NCBI GenBank assembly: GCA_963705835.1
Contig: CAVPLC010000037.1
Location: 62,001-126,000 of the forward strand
Source: Palsa-504 sp963705835
GTDB taxonomy: Bacteria > Actinomycetota > Actinomycetes > Streptosporangiales > Streptosporangiaceae
DNA length: 64,000 nucleotides
Reading direction: 5' to 3'
Numbering within the stretch: position 1 is the first letter of the stretch; every line of letters begins with the position of its first letter. Below are positions 46,704 to 55,810 of this stretch, in pieces. Both the position numbers and the translations under genes were made by a program. Below the pieces are notes generated by a model. The model was given only the letters and a program-made list of their open reading frames with translations, was not told where the DNA came from and ran no database searches.

Positions 46704-47396
46704 GTGAGCGACGCCGACGATTCCATCCGCGTCTCCGACGCCGAACGCGACGCCACCGTGCGCGCGCTGGGCGATCACGCCGCGGTCGGCCGTCTGACCC
46801 TGGACGAGCTTGAGGACCGCGCGGGCCGGGCCCTGGTCGCCAAGACCCGCGGCGACCTGGCCGTCCTGACCAGCGACCTGCCCCAGCAGGCGGCGGCGGC
46901 CGAGCCGGCCCCGTCCGGCGCGCCGCAGGCCCCGGTGCGCAAGCCGGTGCGCTGGATGGTCGCCATCATGGGCGGCTCGCGCCGGCACGGCCGGTTCCGC
47001 ACGGTCGGCAGCGTCAACTCGGTCTCGATCATGGGCGGCGACGAGATCGACCTGCGGGAGGCCGAGCTCGAGGGCGGTCACCTCACCCTCAACATGTTCG
47101 CGCTCATGGGCGGCGCCACGATCTACGTGCCCGACTCCATCGAGGTCGAGGTGAGCGGGTTCTCGCTGATGGGCGGCAACACCGAGATGGGCTCGCTGCG
47201 CAACCCGCGGCCGGGCGCGCCGGTCATCCAGATCCGCACCTACAACCTGATGGGCGGCGCGACCATCTACCGCCTCCCGCCCCAGGCCCGCGGCCTGTCC
47301 CTGAAGGAGGCCCGCCGCCTGGCCAAGGCCGCGGGCAAAGGCATGCTGGAGCCCTCGGCCGACGACGACCCCGGCGGGCCGCCGGCGTTGCGGTAA
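46704..47396 (+). CDS. DUF1707 domain protein with LiaF-like C-terminus
   Basis: The N-terminal DUF1707 domain spans about 6-60 (IRVSDAERDATVRALGDHAA, GRLTLDELEDRAGRALVAKT). After a linker, a beta-helical region of LiaF/DUF2154 type repeats the MGG motif (IMGGSRR, IMGGDEI, LMGGATIYVP, LMGGNTEM, LMGGATIY). Such proteins are linked to cell-envelope stress. I chose the GTG at 46704 with GGGAGG upstream, 22 bp after copA. There are no membrane helices. Confidence 0.83.
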   Translation: MSDADDSIRVSDAERDATVRALGDHAAVGRLTLDELEDRAGRALVAKTRGDLAVLTSDLPQQAAAAEPAPSGAPQAPVRKPVRWMVAIMGGSRRHGRFRTVGSVNSVSIMGGDEIDLREAELEGGHLTLNMFALMGGATIYVPDSIEVEVSGFSLMGGNTEMGSLRNPRPGAPVIQIRTYNLMGGATIYRLPPQARGLSLKEARRLAKAAGKGMLEPSADDDPGGPPALR

Positions 47397-48060
47397 CCGC
47401 CTCTCGGCCCGGGTCAGCACGCCGCGCACGTACCCGAACTCCGTCTCGTACACGTGCGCCGACTTGACGATCATCAGCAGCCGCCCGACCGGCGCCCCCA
47501 GCGCGCCGGCGACGTGACGCTGCAGCCAGGCGAGCTCGACCAGGTTGCCGTACCCCTTGGCGCCGAAGTCGATGCTGTGCGCGTAGGCGACCAGCTCCAC
47601 CGCCCCGCCCGGCAGCCAGAAGTCCAGCAGGCTGACGCACGGGATGTAGGTGCTGTCGGTACGCGGCTGGAAGGTCGTGATGGCGGCCGAACGGCTGGCC
47701 GGATCCTCGCGCAGCCGGCCGATGACCCAGGCCACCTGGTCGCGCCCGGAGTGCTCGTAGTCGAACAGCCGGGTCGCGTAGCTGTCCGCCCCGCCGAGGG
47801 CCTGCGACCCGGGTGCGGTCGGTGAAGTTGGCGTGCATCCAGGCCAGCCGCTCCGGCTCCGCGAACCGGGCGATGATCTCGTCATCCGGGTCCGGACGCT
47901 CGACGCGCAGCGTCACGTGCGATATCTCGCGCACCGGCAGGCCGTCGTACCGGCTGGCCACGCCGTCGGCCAGGATCTGCCCGGCCACGGCGAGCCACGC
48001 CGCGCCGACGGTGGCCGCGTCCAGGGTCCGCGGGTCGCCCTCGGCCGGTCGCGTCGTCAC
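47397..48060 (-). CDS. thymidylate synthase-like protein, frameshifted, 3' end unclear
   Basis: The 5' part (GTG at 48060) encodes about 85 residues ending AWMHANFTDRTRV. The next frame continues with SYATRLFDYEHSGRDQVAWV, a Cys-containing IPCVSLLDFWLP and AYAHSIDFGAKGYGNLVELA. This is the thymidylate synthase/hydroxymethylase pattern (catalytic Cys, then D-GxxxN). Removing one C near 47806 joins the two. No stop follows at the expected place; the frame runs on antisense to the DUF1707 gene, so a second error near 47400 is likely. Confidence 0.65.
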
Positions 48061-48187
48061 GCCCGCAGCCTACGCGCCTGCCCGCGGAAAACCGTTTGCC
48101 TGTCCGGCCGCGCCCACAAGACCATGGGGCCCTTTAGGCTGTTACCCGCCGCGCGCTGCACATGAGCCACCGAACCCAGGAGCCGCC

Positions 48188-48802
48188 ATGCCGTCCACGA
48201 ACATCGCCGTCATCGGCTCCGGCATCATCGGGCGCACGCTGGCCACCCGGTTCGCCCAGGCCGGGCACGCCGTCACCTTCGGCGCCCGCACCCCGGACAA
48301 TCCCGACCTGGCCGCGTTCGCCGCCGGGATCGGCGCCCGCGTGACCGCCATCGCCGCCGCGATCGACGGCGCCCACGTCGTCCTGCTCGCGATCAACGGA
48401 CCCGCGGTGGCCGAGGCGGTCCCGGCCTTCGGCACCCTCCTGGACGCCAAGATCGTCATCGACGCCACCAACCACGTCGGCGGCCCGTCGATGAACGCCC
48501 TTGCCGTCCTGGCCGAGCACGCCCCCGGCGCCCGGCTGTTCCGCGCCTTCAACAGCCTGGGCTGGGAGAACTTCGCCGACTCCAGCTACGGCGAGGACGA
48601 CGGCGACATGCTCTACTCCGGGCCGGACGGCCAGGCGCGGACCACCGTGGCCGAGCTGATCGACGCCACCGGCCTGCGCCCGATCTGGGTCGGCGACAAC
48701 GACAAGGCGCGGCTCGTCGACGACTTCGTCGCGCTCTGGTTCACCCTGGCCTTCGAGCGCGGCTGGGGCCGCAACCTCGGCTTCAAGCTCCTCACCCGCT
48801 GA
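48188..48802 (+). CDS. NADP/F420-type oxidoreductase (Rossmann fold)
   Basis: The 204-residue protein begins NIAVIGSGIIGRTLATRFAQ, a dinucleotide-binding motif, with VTFGARTPDN at strand 2, then LFRAFNSLGWENFADSSYGE. This fits the F420-dependent NADP reductase (NADP_oxidoreductase_coq) family, which shuttles hydride between NADP and F420 or acts on related substrates. The ATG at 48188 follows AGGAG. It stands alone on the plus strand. Confidence 0.85.
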   Translation: MPSTNIAVIGSGIIGRTLATRFAQAGHAVTFGARTPDNPDLAAFAAGIGARVTAIAAAIDGAHVVLLAINGPAVAEAVPAFGTLLDAKIVIDATNHVGGPSMNALAVLAEHAPGARLFRAFNSLGWENFADSSYGEDDGDMLYSGPDGQARTTVAELIDATGLRPIWVGDNDKARLVDDFVALWFTLAFERGWGRNLGFKLLTR

Positions 48803-48819
48803 AACGCCGCGCCAAGCCC

Positions 48820-49845
48820 CTACGGCGACCCGAACTCCGCTCGCACCCCCAGCAGCCGCACCGGCCGCCGCCCGGCGAATCGCTCCAGCGCCGAGAGCGC
48901 CGCCCGCTCGACCACCGCGGGCTCCGAGCTGGGCGACGCGAGCGTCACCCCGTGCGTCTCGGTGACGAACGGCGCGTACCGCACCTTCACCACGATCCGC
49001 AACGCCGGCCGCGGCTCCGTCAAAAGGTCCGCGGCCAGCAGCCCGGCGATCCGCCGGACCTCGTCCTGCACCCGTGACCAGTCGGCGATGTTGCGCTGGA
49101 ACGTCTCCTCCTTGCCGTGCCCGCGGGCCACGTACGGCGAGTCGTCCACGTCGGCGTCGCCCCGCCCGTGCGCCAGCAGCACCAGCCAGGGCCCCGTCAT
49201 CGGCCCGAACTCCGCGGCCAGCGCGTCCGGATCCGCCGCCGCCAGCTCACGGACGGTGTCGATGCCCAGCCCGGCGAGCTTGCGGGCCGTCTTGGCGCCG
49301 ATGCCCCACAGCGCGTCGGTGGGCCGGTCGCCGAGCACAGAGAACCAGTTCGCGAACGTCAGCCGGTAGACCCCGGCCGGCTTGCCGAACCCGGTGGCGA
49401 TCTTGGCCTGCAGCTTGTTCTCGCCGATCCCCACCGTGCAGTCCAGTTGCGTCGCCGCACGCACGCTGGCCGCCAGCGACCGCGCAAACCCCTCAGGATC
49501 GGACGTCTCGACGCCCACGAACGCCTCGTCCCAGCCGAGCACCTCCACCACCGCGCCCGTGGACCGCAGGACGTTCATCACCGTCTCCGAGACCTCCTCG
49601 TAGGCCGCCCGGTCGACCGGGAGGAAGACGGCGTCGGGCAGCCGCTTGGCCGCCGTGCGCAGCGGCAGGCCGGAATGCACCCCGTGCTCGCGTGCCTCGT
49701 ACGACGCGGTGCTCACCACGCCCCGCTTGGTCGGGTCGCCGTCGCCGCCCACCACGACCGGGCGCCCGCGCAGCTCGGGATGCCGCAGCACCTCGACCGC
49801 CGCGATGAACTGGTCGAGGTCCACATGCAGCACCCAACGCCTCAC
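48820..49845 (-). CDS. dinB: DNA polymerase IV (Y-family)
   Basis: The 341-residue protein starts VRRWVLHVDLDQFIAAVEVL, the catalytic Y-family motif. It continues with VVSTASYEAREHGVHSGLPL, the metal pair region VLGWDEAFVGVE (normally SxDE, here GWDE), TVGIGENKLQAKIATGFGKP and the little-finger domain. The Ser-to-Gly change next to the catalytic Asp-Glu is seen in some actinobacterial DinB subgroups. It performs error-prone bypass synthesis. I chose the GTG at 49845; longer in-frame starts lack protein character. Confidence 0.87.
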   Translation of the reverse strand: MRRWVLHVDLDQFIAAVEVLRHPELRGRPVVVGGDGDPTKRGVVSTASYEAREHGVHSGLPLRTAAKRLPDAVFLPVDRAAYEEVSETVMNVLRSTGAVVEVLGWDEAFVGVETSDPEGFARSLAASVRAATQLDCTVGIGENKLQAKIATGFGKPAGVYRLTFANWFSVLGDRPTDALWGIGAKTARKLAGLGIDTVRELAAADPDALAAEFGPMTGPWLVLLAHGRGDADVDDSPYVARGHGKEETFQRNIADWSRVQDEVRRIAGLLAADLLTEPRPALRIVVKVRYAPFVTETHGVTLASPSSEPAVVERAALSALERFAGRRPVRLLGVRAEFGSP

Positions 49846-50017
49846 GCTCCACTTGTACCCGACCGGGCACCGGCATATATCGCCCGGGTCAGCCCGGCCG
49901 TCGTGGGTAGCGAGCACGCCTGAGGCCCGGGGCACGCACCACGAACTCGCGCACGCACTCCGGCCCGTTCCGGACAATGATTTTGATCTGGCGTGACCGC
50001 CAGGGACACAATGGCGT

Positions 50018-51441
50018 GTGCTGCTGACCATCACGACCACCCGCGCGCCAGCGACCGACCTGGGATACCTCCTGCACAAGCACCCCGACCGGATGCAAAC
50101 GTCATCGAGACCGCGGCGGGCTCGGCGCACGTCTTCTACCCCGAGGCCACCCCGCGGCGGTGCACCGCCGCGCTGCTGCTCGAGGTCGACCCGGTGGCCC
50201 TGGTCCGCGGCCGCGCCAACAGCGCCAACAGCGCCAAGAACGCCAGCAAGAACACCGACGGCGAGCTCGCCCAGTACGTCAACGACCGGCCCTACGCCGC
50301 CTCCAGCATGCTCGCGGTGGCGCTCAAGGAGGCCTTCCGCACCGCGCTGACCGGCCGCTGCGACGCGCGCCCCGACCTGGCCGCGCAGGCCATCCCGCTC
50401 ACCATCCGGGTGCCCGCCCTGCGCTGCAGGGGCGGGCCCGTCCTGGCCGCCCAGGTCTTCGAGCCGCTCGGCTGGAGCGTCGAGACCACCGCCCAGCCCC
50501 TGCAGCCGCAGGAGTGGGGCACCTCAAACTACGTCGACCTGCGCCTGCAAGGCGAGCTGCGGCTGGCCGACGCGCTCAACCATCTGTACGTCCTGCTCCC
50601 GGTGCTCGACGACGCCAAGCACTACTGGGTGTCCACCGAGGAAGTGGACAAGCTGGTCCGGGCGGGCGGCGACTGGCTGGCCGGCCACCCGGCCAAGGAC
50701 CTCATCATCCGGCGCTACCTGTCGCATCAGGCCAGGCTCACCCGGTCCGCGCTGGCCCGGCTGGCCGAAGCCGACGACACCGTGCCCGAGGAGTTCGACA
50801 ACGCGGTGACCGACGATGATGCACCAGCAAAGCCGCTCGCGGTCCAGCGCCGCGAGGCCATCCTGGCCATCCTGCGCCAGCACGGCGCCCGACGCGTCGG
50901 CGACCTCGGCTGCGGCTCCGGCACGCTCATAAAAGACCTGCTCGCCGACCAGAGCATCGAGCACATAACAGCGGTCGACGTGTCCGCCCGCGCCCTGCAG
51001 CTGGCCGCGCGCAACCTGCACCTGGACAAGATGCCCGACCGCCAGCGCGAACGGCTGAACATCTTCCAGTCCGCCCTCACCTACCGTGACGACCGGCTGG
51101 CCGGGCTGGACGCGGCCGTCCTCATGGAGGTCATCGAGCACCTGGACGCCGAACGTCTCCCCGCTCTCGAGCGGGTCGTGTTCGGCTTCGCCGCGCCCGC
51201 CATGGTGATCGTCACCACCCCCAACGCCGAGTACAACCCCTACTTCGAGACGCTGCCCGCCGACGCGAAAAGACACCCCGACCACCGCTTCGAGTGGACC
51301 CGGGCCGAGTTCCGGAGCTGGGCGGAGCAAACCGCGCGGGCCCACCGCTACCAGGTCGGCTTCCGCCCCGTGGGCCCCGAGCACCCGGTCGCAGGCCCGC
51401 CGACCCAGCTGGCCGTCTTCACCCGCCAGGCCACCCCATGA
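50018..51441 (+). CDS. hen1: Hen1-type RNA 3'-terminal 2'-O-methyltransferase, frameshift near 50097
   Basis: The C-terminal methyltransferase has a SAM motif (VGDLGCGSGTLIKDLLAD) and the metal-binding MEVIEHLDAERL with TTPNAEYN and HRFEWTRAEF, which define Hen1. The N-terminus MLLTITTTRAPATDLGYLLH, typical of bacterial Hen1, is in another frame starting at 50018. One base added near 50097 joins it to the main frame (SAHVFYPEATPRRCTAALLL). It marks repaired RNA ends by 2'-O-methylation. Its stop overlaps the pnkp start (ATGA), so the two form a repair operon. Confidence 0.88.
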
Positions 51442-54020
51442 CCGAGCCCACGGCCCCCGAGCTGGCCGTCCCCGAGCTGAGCCTGGTCGTCCTGGTCGGC
51501 GTGACCGGATCGGGCAAGTCGACGTTCGCCCGCGCGCACTTCCGGCCGACCGAGGTGATCTCCTCGGACTTCTGCCGCGGCCTGGTCGCCGACGACGAGA
51601 ACGACCAGTCCGCCACCAAGGACGCGTTCGAGGTGCTGCGGTTCATCGTGGGCAAGCGCCTGGCCGCGGGCCGCCTGACCGTGGTCGACGCGACCAACGT
51701 GCAGCCCGAGGCCCGCCGTGAGCTGGTCCTGCTGGCCCGCGAGCACGACGTGCTGCCCGCCGCGATCGTGCTGGACCTGCCGGAGAAGCTGTGCGCGGAG
51801 CGCAACGCCACCCGTCCGGACCGCGACTTCGGCCCGCACGTCATCCGCCGCCAGCGCAGCCAGCTGCGGCGCAGCCTGAACCACCTGGGCCGCGAGGGCT
51901 TCCGCACCGTGCACGTGCTGCGGACCCCGGACGAAATAGAAGCCGCCACGATCACCCGGACCAAGCTGTTCAACGACCTGCGCCACGAGACCGGCCCGTT
52001 CGACGTGATCGGCGACGTGCACGGCTGCCGGGACGAGCTGGAGCAGCTGCTGGACAAGCTCGGCTACGCGATCGAGCGCGACGCCGCGGGCCGCCCGACA
52101 GGCGCGAGCCATCCGGCCCGCAAGGCCGTGTTCCTGGGCGACCTGGTGGACCGCGGCCCGGACACGCCGGGCGTGCTGCGCCTGGTCATGGGCATGGTGG
52201 CGGCCGGCACGGCGCTCTGCGTGCCCGGCAACCACGAGGTCAAGCTGCTCAAGGCGCTGCGCGGCAAGAACGTGCAGCGCAGCCACGGCCTGGACGCCTC
52301 GATGGAGCAGCTCGACCGGGAGACCGACGACTTCCGCGCGCAGACCGAGACCTTCATCGACGGCCTGATCAGCCACTACGTGCTGGACGGAGGCCGTCTC
52401 GTGGTGGCCCACGCGGGCCTGATCGAGCGCTACCACGGCCGCGCGTCCGGCCGGGTCCGCGAGTTCTGCCTGTACGGCCAGACCACCGGCGAGACCGACG
52501 AGTACGGCCTGCCCGTCCGGTACCCCTGGGCCCAGGAGTACCGCGGCCGCGCCGTCGTCCTGTACGGCCACACCCCGGTGCCCGAGGCGGAGTGGCTGAA
52601 CAACACCATGTGCCTGGATACCGGCTGTGTCTTCGGTGGCCGTCTGACCGCTTTGAATTATCCAGAACGGACATTGGTATCAGTGCCGGCGGCACGTGTC
52701 TACCACGCCCCGGCCAAGCCCTTCCCGGTGGCCTCGCCGTCCGGCCCGGCCCGCCGCGAGCCCGACGTGCTCGACATCGCGGACGTGTCAGGGTCGCGCG
52801 TCATCGAGACCGGCTACCTGCCCCGGATCGGCGTGCGCGAGGCGCACGCCGCCGCGGCGCTGGAGGTGATGAGCCGGTTCGCGGTGGACCCGCGCTGGCT
52901 GGCGTACCTGCCGCCCACCATGAGCCCCGTCGCGACCTCGCAGCACGAGGACCTGCTCGAGCACCCCGAGCAGGCCTTCTCGGCCTACCGCTCGGACGGC
53001 GTGGACCTCGTGCTGTGCGAGGAGAAGCACATGGGCTCGCGCGCGGTGCTGCTGATCTGCCGCTCCCCGCAGGCCGCAGCCAGCACAGCCGCGGATGCGG
53101 CCGAAGCCGACGCAGGCGCGGTCTGGACCAGGACCGGCCGCCCGTTCTTCCCCGCCGCGCTGACCGCGACCCTGGCCGCCCGGGTGGGCGCGGCGGCCGA
53201 GCACGCCGGGCTCTTCGACGAGCTGGACACGACCTGGCTGCTCCTGGACGCCGAACTGCTGCCCTGGAACGTCAAGGCCGCCCGGCTGCTCCGCGACCAG
53301 TACGCCGCGGTGGCCGCCGCCGCCCGGACCTCGCTGCCCGCCGCGGTCGCCGTGCTTGAGCAGGCCGCCGGCCGCCCCCTGCCCGCCGATGGTGCCCAGG
53401 TCACCGAGCTGCTGGACCGCACCCGCGCCCGGGCCGCCAACGCCGACGCGTTCACCGCCGCCTACCTGCGCTACTGCTGGCCGACCGACGGGCTGGCCGG
53501 CGTGCGCGTCGCCCCCTTCCAGCTGCTCGCCTCCGAAGGCGCCGTGTACCACGAGCGACCGCACCCGTGGCACCTGGAGCTGGCCGCCCGGCTCGCCGCC
53601 GCCCGCCCCGAGCTGATCCAAACGACCCGGCACCTGGCCGTGCAGACCAGCGACCCGGCCTCCGTCGCCGCGGCGACCCGCTGGTGGGAGGAGCTGACCG
53701 ACGCCGGCGGAGAGGGGATGGTCGTCAAGCCCGCCGCGAACCTGACCAGAGGCGACAAGGGACTGGTCCAGCCCGGCCTGAAGGTGCGCGGCCGTGAGTA
53801 CCTGCGCCTGATCTACGGCCCGGACTACACCGAGCCCGCCAACCTGGCCCGGCTGCGCCAGCGCGCGCTCAGCCACAAGCGCTCGCTCGCCCTGCGCGAA
53901 TACGCCCTCGGCCTGGAGGCCCTGGACCGGCTGGCCCGCGGCGAGCCGCTATGGCGCGTCCACGAATGCGTCTTCGCCGTCCTGGCCCTGGAGTCCGAGC
54001 CCGTCGACCCCCGCCTGTGA
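51438..54020 (+). CDS. pnkp: polynucleotide kinase-phosphatase-ligase of RNA repair (Pnkp)
   Basis: The 860-residue protein has three catalytic modules. A kinase spans about 1-170 (GVTGSGKSTFARAHF). A calcineurin-like phosphatase spans about 180-480 (FDVIGDVHGCRDELEQLL, FLGDLVDRGPDTPG, PGNHE, HAGLIERYHG). A ligase/adenylyltransferase spans about 500-860 (CEEKHMGSRAVLL with the nucleotidyl-Lys, EGMVVKPAANL, GLKVRGREYLRLIYG). With Hen1 it heals and seals RNAs cut by ribotoxins. Length and order match the bacterial Pnkp family. Confidence 0.93.
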   Translation: MTEPTAPELAVPELSLVVLVGVTGSGKSTFARAHFRPTEVISSDFCRGLVADDENDQSATKDAFEVLRFIVGKRLAAGRLTVVDATNVQPEARRELVLLAREHDVLPAAIVLDLPEKLCAERNATRPDRDFGPHVIRRQRSQLRRSLNHLGREGFRTVHVLRTPDEIEAATITRTKLFNDLRHETGPFDVIGDVHGCRDELEQLLDKLGYAIERDAAGRPTGASHPARKAVFLGDLVDRGPDTPGVLRLVMGMVAAGTALCVPGNHEVKLLKALRGKNVQRSHGLDASMEQLDRETDDFRAQTETFIDGLISHYVLDGGRLVVAHAGLIERYHGRASGRVREFCLYGQTTGETDEYGLPVRYPWAQEYRGRAVVLYGHTPVPEAEWLNNTMCLDTGCVFGGRLTALNYPERTLVSVPAARVYHAPAKPFPVASPSGPARREPDVLDIADVSGSRVIETGYLPRIGVREAHAAAALEVMSRFAVDPRWLAYLPPTMSPVATSQHEDLLEHPEQAFSAYRSDGVDLVLCEEKHMGSRAVLLICRSPQAAASTAADAAEADAGAVWTRTGRPFFPAALTATLAARVGAAAEHAGLFDELDTTWLLLDAELLPWNVKAARLLRDQYAAVAAAARTSLPAAVAVLEQAAGRPLPADGAQVTELLDRTRARAANADAFTAAYLRYCWPTDGLAGVRVAPFQLLASEGAVYHERPHPWHLELAARLAAARPELIQTTRHLAVQTSDPASVAAATRWWEELTDAGGEGMVVKPAANLTRGDKGLVQPGLKVRGREYLRLIYGPDYTEPANLARLRQRALSHKRSLALREYALGLEALDRLARGEPLWRVHECVFAVLALESEPVDPRL

Positions 54021-54050
54021 GCCGCCTACCCCGCCAGGCGTGACCACGGG

Positions 54051-54482
54051 CTACTCGGCCAGGCGGTAGACGCGGCTGTCCCTGAGCTGGAAGCCCAGCC
54101 GTTCGTACAGCCGGCCGGCCGCCTCCCGCGCGGGCCGCGTGGTCAGGTCGATCGTCCGGGCCCCGGCCGCCCGGGCCAGCCGGATCGCCTCCAGGGTCAG
54201 CGCCGCCCCGACCCCCTGGCCGCGAGCCGACTCGTCGACCACGACGTCCTCGATCCAGGCCCGCAGCCCGGTCGGGATGGGAAACGTCACCAGCGTCAGG
54301 ACGCCGATGATCTCGCCGCCCGCGCGCACCGCCAGCAGGCTGTTCCCGTTCCACGTCGCGACCTGCCGCACCGCCGCCGCGTCGAGCCGCGGCGCCGATC
54401 TCGACAGCTGAGCCAGCAGCCGGTTGATCGCGGCCGCATCCCGGTCCGTGATCTCCCGCAGCACTTCTACCTCGATGCTCAC
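54051..54482 (-). CDS. GNAT-family N-acetyltransferase
   Basis: This 143-residue single-domain GNAT has the acetyl-CoA loop ARGQGVGAALTLEAIRLA near residue 88 and a C-terminal AAGRLYERLGFQLRDSRVY. The substrate is unknown. It converges on pnkp with a 30-bp gap and lies just downstream of the isomerase remnant on the minus strand. Confidence 0.86.
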   Translation of the reverse strand: MSIEVEVLREITDRDAAAINRLLAQLSRSAPRLDAAAVRQVATWNGNSLLAVRAGGEIIGVLTLVTFPIPTGLRAWIEDVVVDESARGQGVGAALTLEAIRLARAAGARTIDLTTRPAREAAGRLYERLGFQLRDSRVYRLAE

Positions 54483-54495
54483 GACCGAGTGCCCC

Positions 54496-54759
54496 TCATT
54501 CCGCGTAGGTGCGCAGCAGCCGCAGCGCCACCGCGCCCTGCGGCCCGGTGACGGTCAGCCCCGAGTCCTGCGGCGCGAGCCGCCGCGCGGCGACCCGGCA
54601 GAACGCCCCGGCCGGCCCGCGGATGGCGGATCGCGCCCGGCGAGCCGAACTGCCACACGGACTCGCCGTCAGGCGCGGTCAGCTCGCACCAGACCTCCGC
54701 GCTGCCGGCCACTCCCCTAGCCGCTCCTGCTCCGCCCCCAGATCCTCAAACACGCCCAT
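54496..54759 (-). pseudogene. remnant of a mycothiol-dependent maleylpyruvate isomerase-type gene with internal deletion
   Basis: The first 16 codons (MGVFEDLGAEQERLGE) match the start of DinB-like MDMPI proteins. The sequence then jumps to their C-terminal part in another frame (EVWCELTAPDGESVWQFGSP). After one more shift it continues GPAGAFCRVAARRLAPQDSG and ends LRLLRTYAE. The middle of about 150 or more residues is absent. This is a decayed gene rather than a simple base error. The family call rests on resemblance at both ends. Confidence 0.6.
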
Positions 54760-54767
54760 GCATCGGA

Positions 54768-54989
54768 CTATCCCACACCCGCCAGCAGCGCCACGGCCGC
54801 CGGCCCGCGAACCGGACCAGGGCCGTCGGCCTTGGTGCCCTTCTGGAACCCGCCGAACAGCACCGACAGCACGATCAAGAGCACCACCAGCAGCACGATC
54901 CACAGCAGGCACCCGGCCGCCCGAGACCGAGGCCAGCGCCGCCGGCGCTCCCGGTAACCCGAGCGCCGCCCGAACCCATACCTGGACAT
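54768..54989 (-). CDS. small single-pass membrane protein
   Basis: This 73-residue protein has a strongly basic, aromatic start (SRYGFGRRSGYRERRRRW), one membrane helix (CLLWIVLLVVLLIVLSVLF) and a short polar end. I recognise no family. It is divergent from the DUF4230 gene. The ATG at 54989 lacks a strong ribosome site. Confidence 0.5.
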   Translation of the reverse strand: MSRYGFGRRSGYRERRRRWPRSRAAGCLLWIVLLVVLLIVLSVLFGGFQKGTKADGPGPVRGPAAVALLAGVG

Positions 54990-55114
54990 GCCCTGTGTCT
55001 TCCCACGCCCCGCGCAATATGCAAGGCGCCGCGAATTTTCTGAACCCGCCTGGGTAGTCGCATGCTCGCGCAGACGCCGCGCCGCGCGGCGGCACCACGC
55101 AAAGGACTGTAGCC

Positions 55115-55783
55115 ATGGCGCGCATGCCGAGGGGACCGAGGGTAGGGTCGCTGGCCGGGATCGTGGGCGCGGTCGCCGCCGTGCTCGTCCTGATCGTCGT
55201 GTTGTCCGCGGTCCACCTGCTGCCCCAGTTGCGGAACCCCTTCGCGGAAACCACCACGGTCCGCAGCCAGCCCGTCATCCTGAAGTCGATCACCGAGCTC
55301 AGCCGCTACGAGGCGGCCAGCGGCTCGTTCGAGGTCGTGGTCGACCTGACCCAGCACACCTCGCTGCTGCCCTCGTTCCTGGCGGGCAGCGAGACGCTGT
55401 TCATCGGGCAGGGCACCGACATCGCCTTCGTCGACTTCTCCCGGCTGAAGAGCCAGGCCATCAAGGTAAGCGCGGACCGCACCTCGGTCACCATCAGCCT
55501 GCCCAGGGCCCAGCTGGAACCGGCCGTGCTGGACGTCTCGCAGTCCTACGTGTACGCCCAGCAGCAAGGGCTGTTCAACCGGATCGGCAACTTCTTCTCC
55601 GGCAACCCGAACAGCCAGCAGCAGGTCTACATCCTGGCCCAGCAGAAGATCCAGACCGCCGCCCAGCAGAGCCCGCTGCTGACCGAGGCGCAGAAGAACA
55701 CCGAGGGCATGCTCGACGGCATGCTCACCTCGCTGGGCTTCCAGCACGTCACCGTCACCTTCGGCAGCGCTCAAGCCCGCTAA
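55115..55783 (+). CDS. DUF4230 membrane-anchored protein
   Basis: The 222-residue protein has one N-terminal helix (AGIVGAVAAVLVLIVVLSAV). An extracellular DUF4230 domain follows (VRSQPVILKSITELSRYEAA, SFEVVVDLTQHTSLLPSFLA, TDIAFVDFSRLKSQAIKVSA) with a Gln-rich helical end. The function of the family is unknown. It lies between a small membrane protein and a large FUSC transporter. Confidence 0.82.
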   Translation: MARMPRGPRVGSLAGIVGAVAAVLVLIVVLSAVHLLPQLRNPFAETTTVRSQPVILKSITELSRYEAASGSFEVVVDLTQHTSLLPSFLAGSETLFIGQGTDIAFVDFSRLKSQAIKVSADRTSVTISLPRAQLEPAVLDVSQSYVYAQQQGLFNRIGNFFSGNPNSQQQVYILAQQKIQTAAQQSPLLTEAQKNTEGMLDGMLTSLGFQHVTVTFGSAQAR

Positions 55784-55810
55784 ACGCCGCCGAACGCCCC
55801 CGCCCCGGTC

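Noticed and set aside
48820..50017. Search for a LexA-type site upstream of dinB
   Set aside because: No GAAC-N4-GTTC site was visible in the dinB promoter region, so SOS control of dinB is not claimed.
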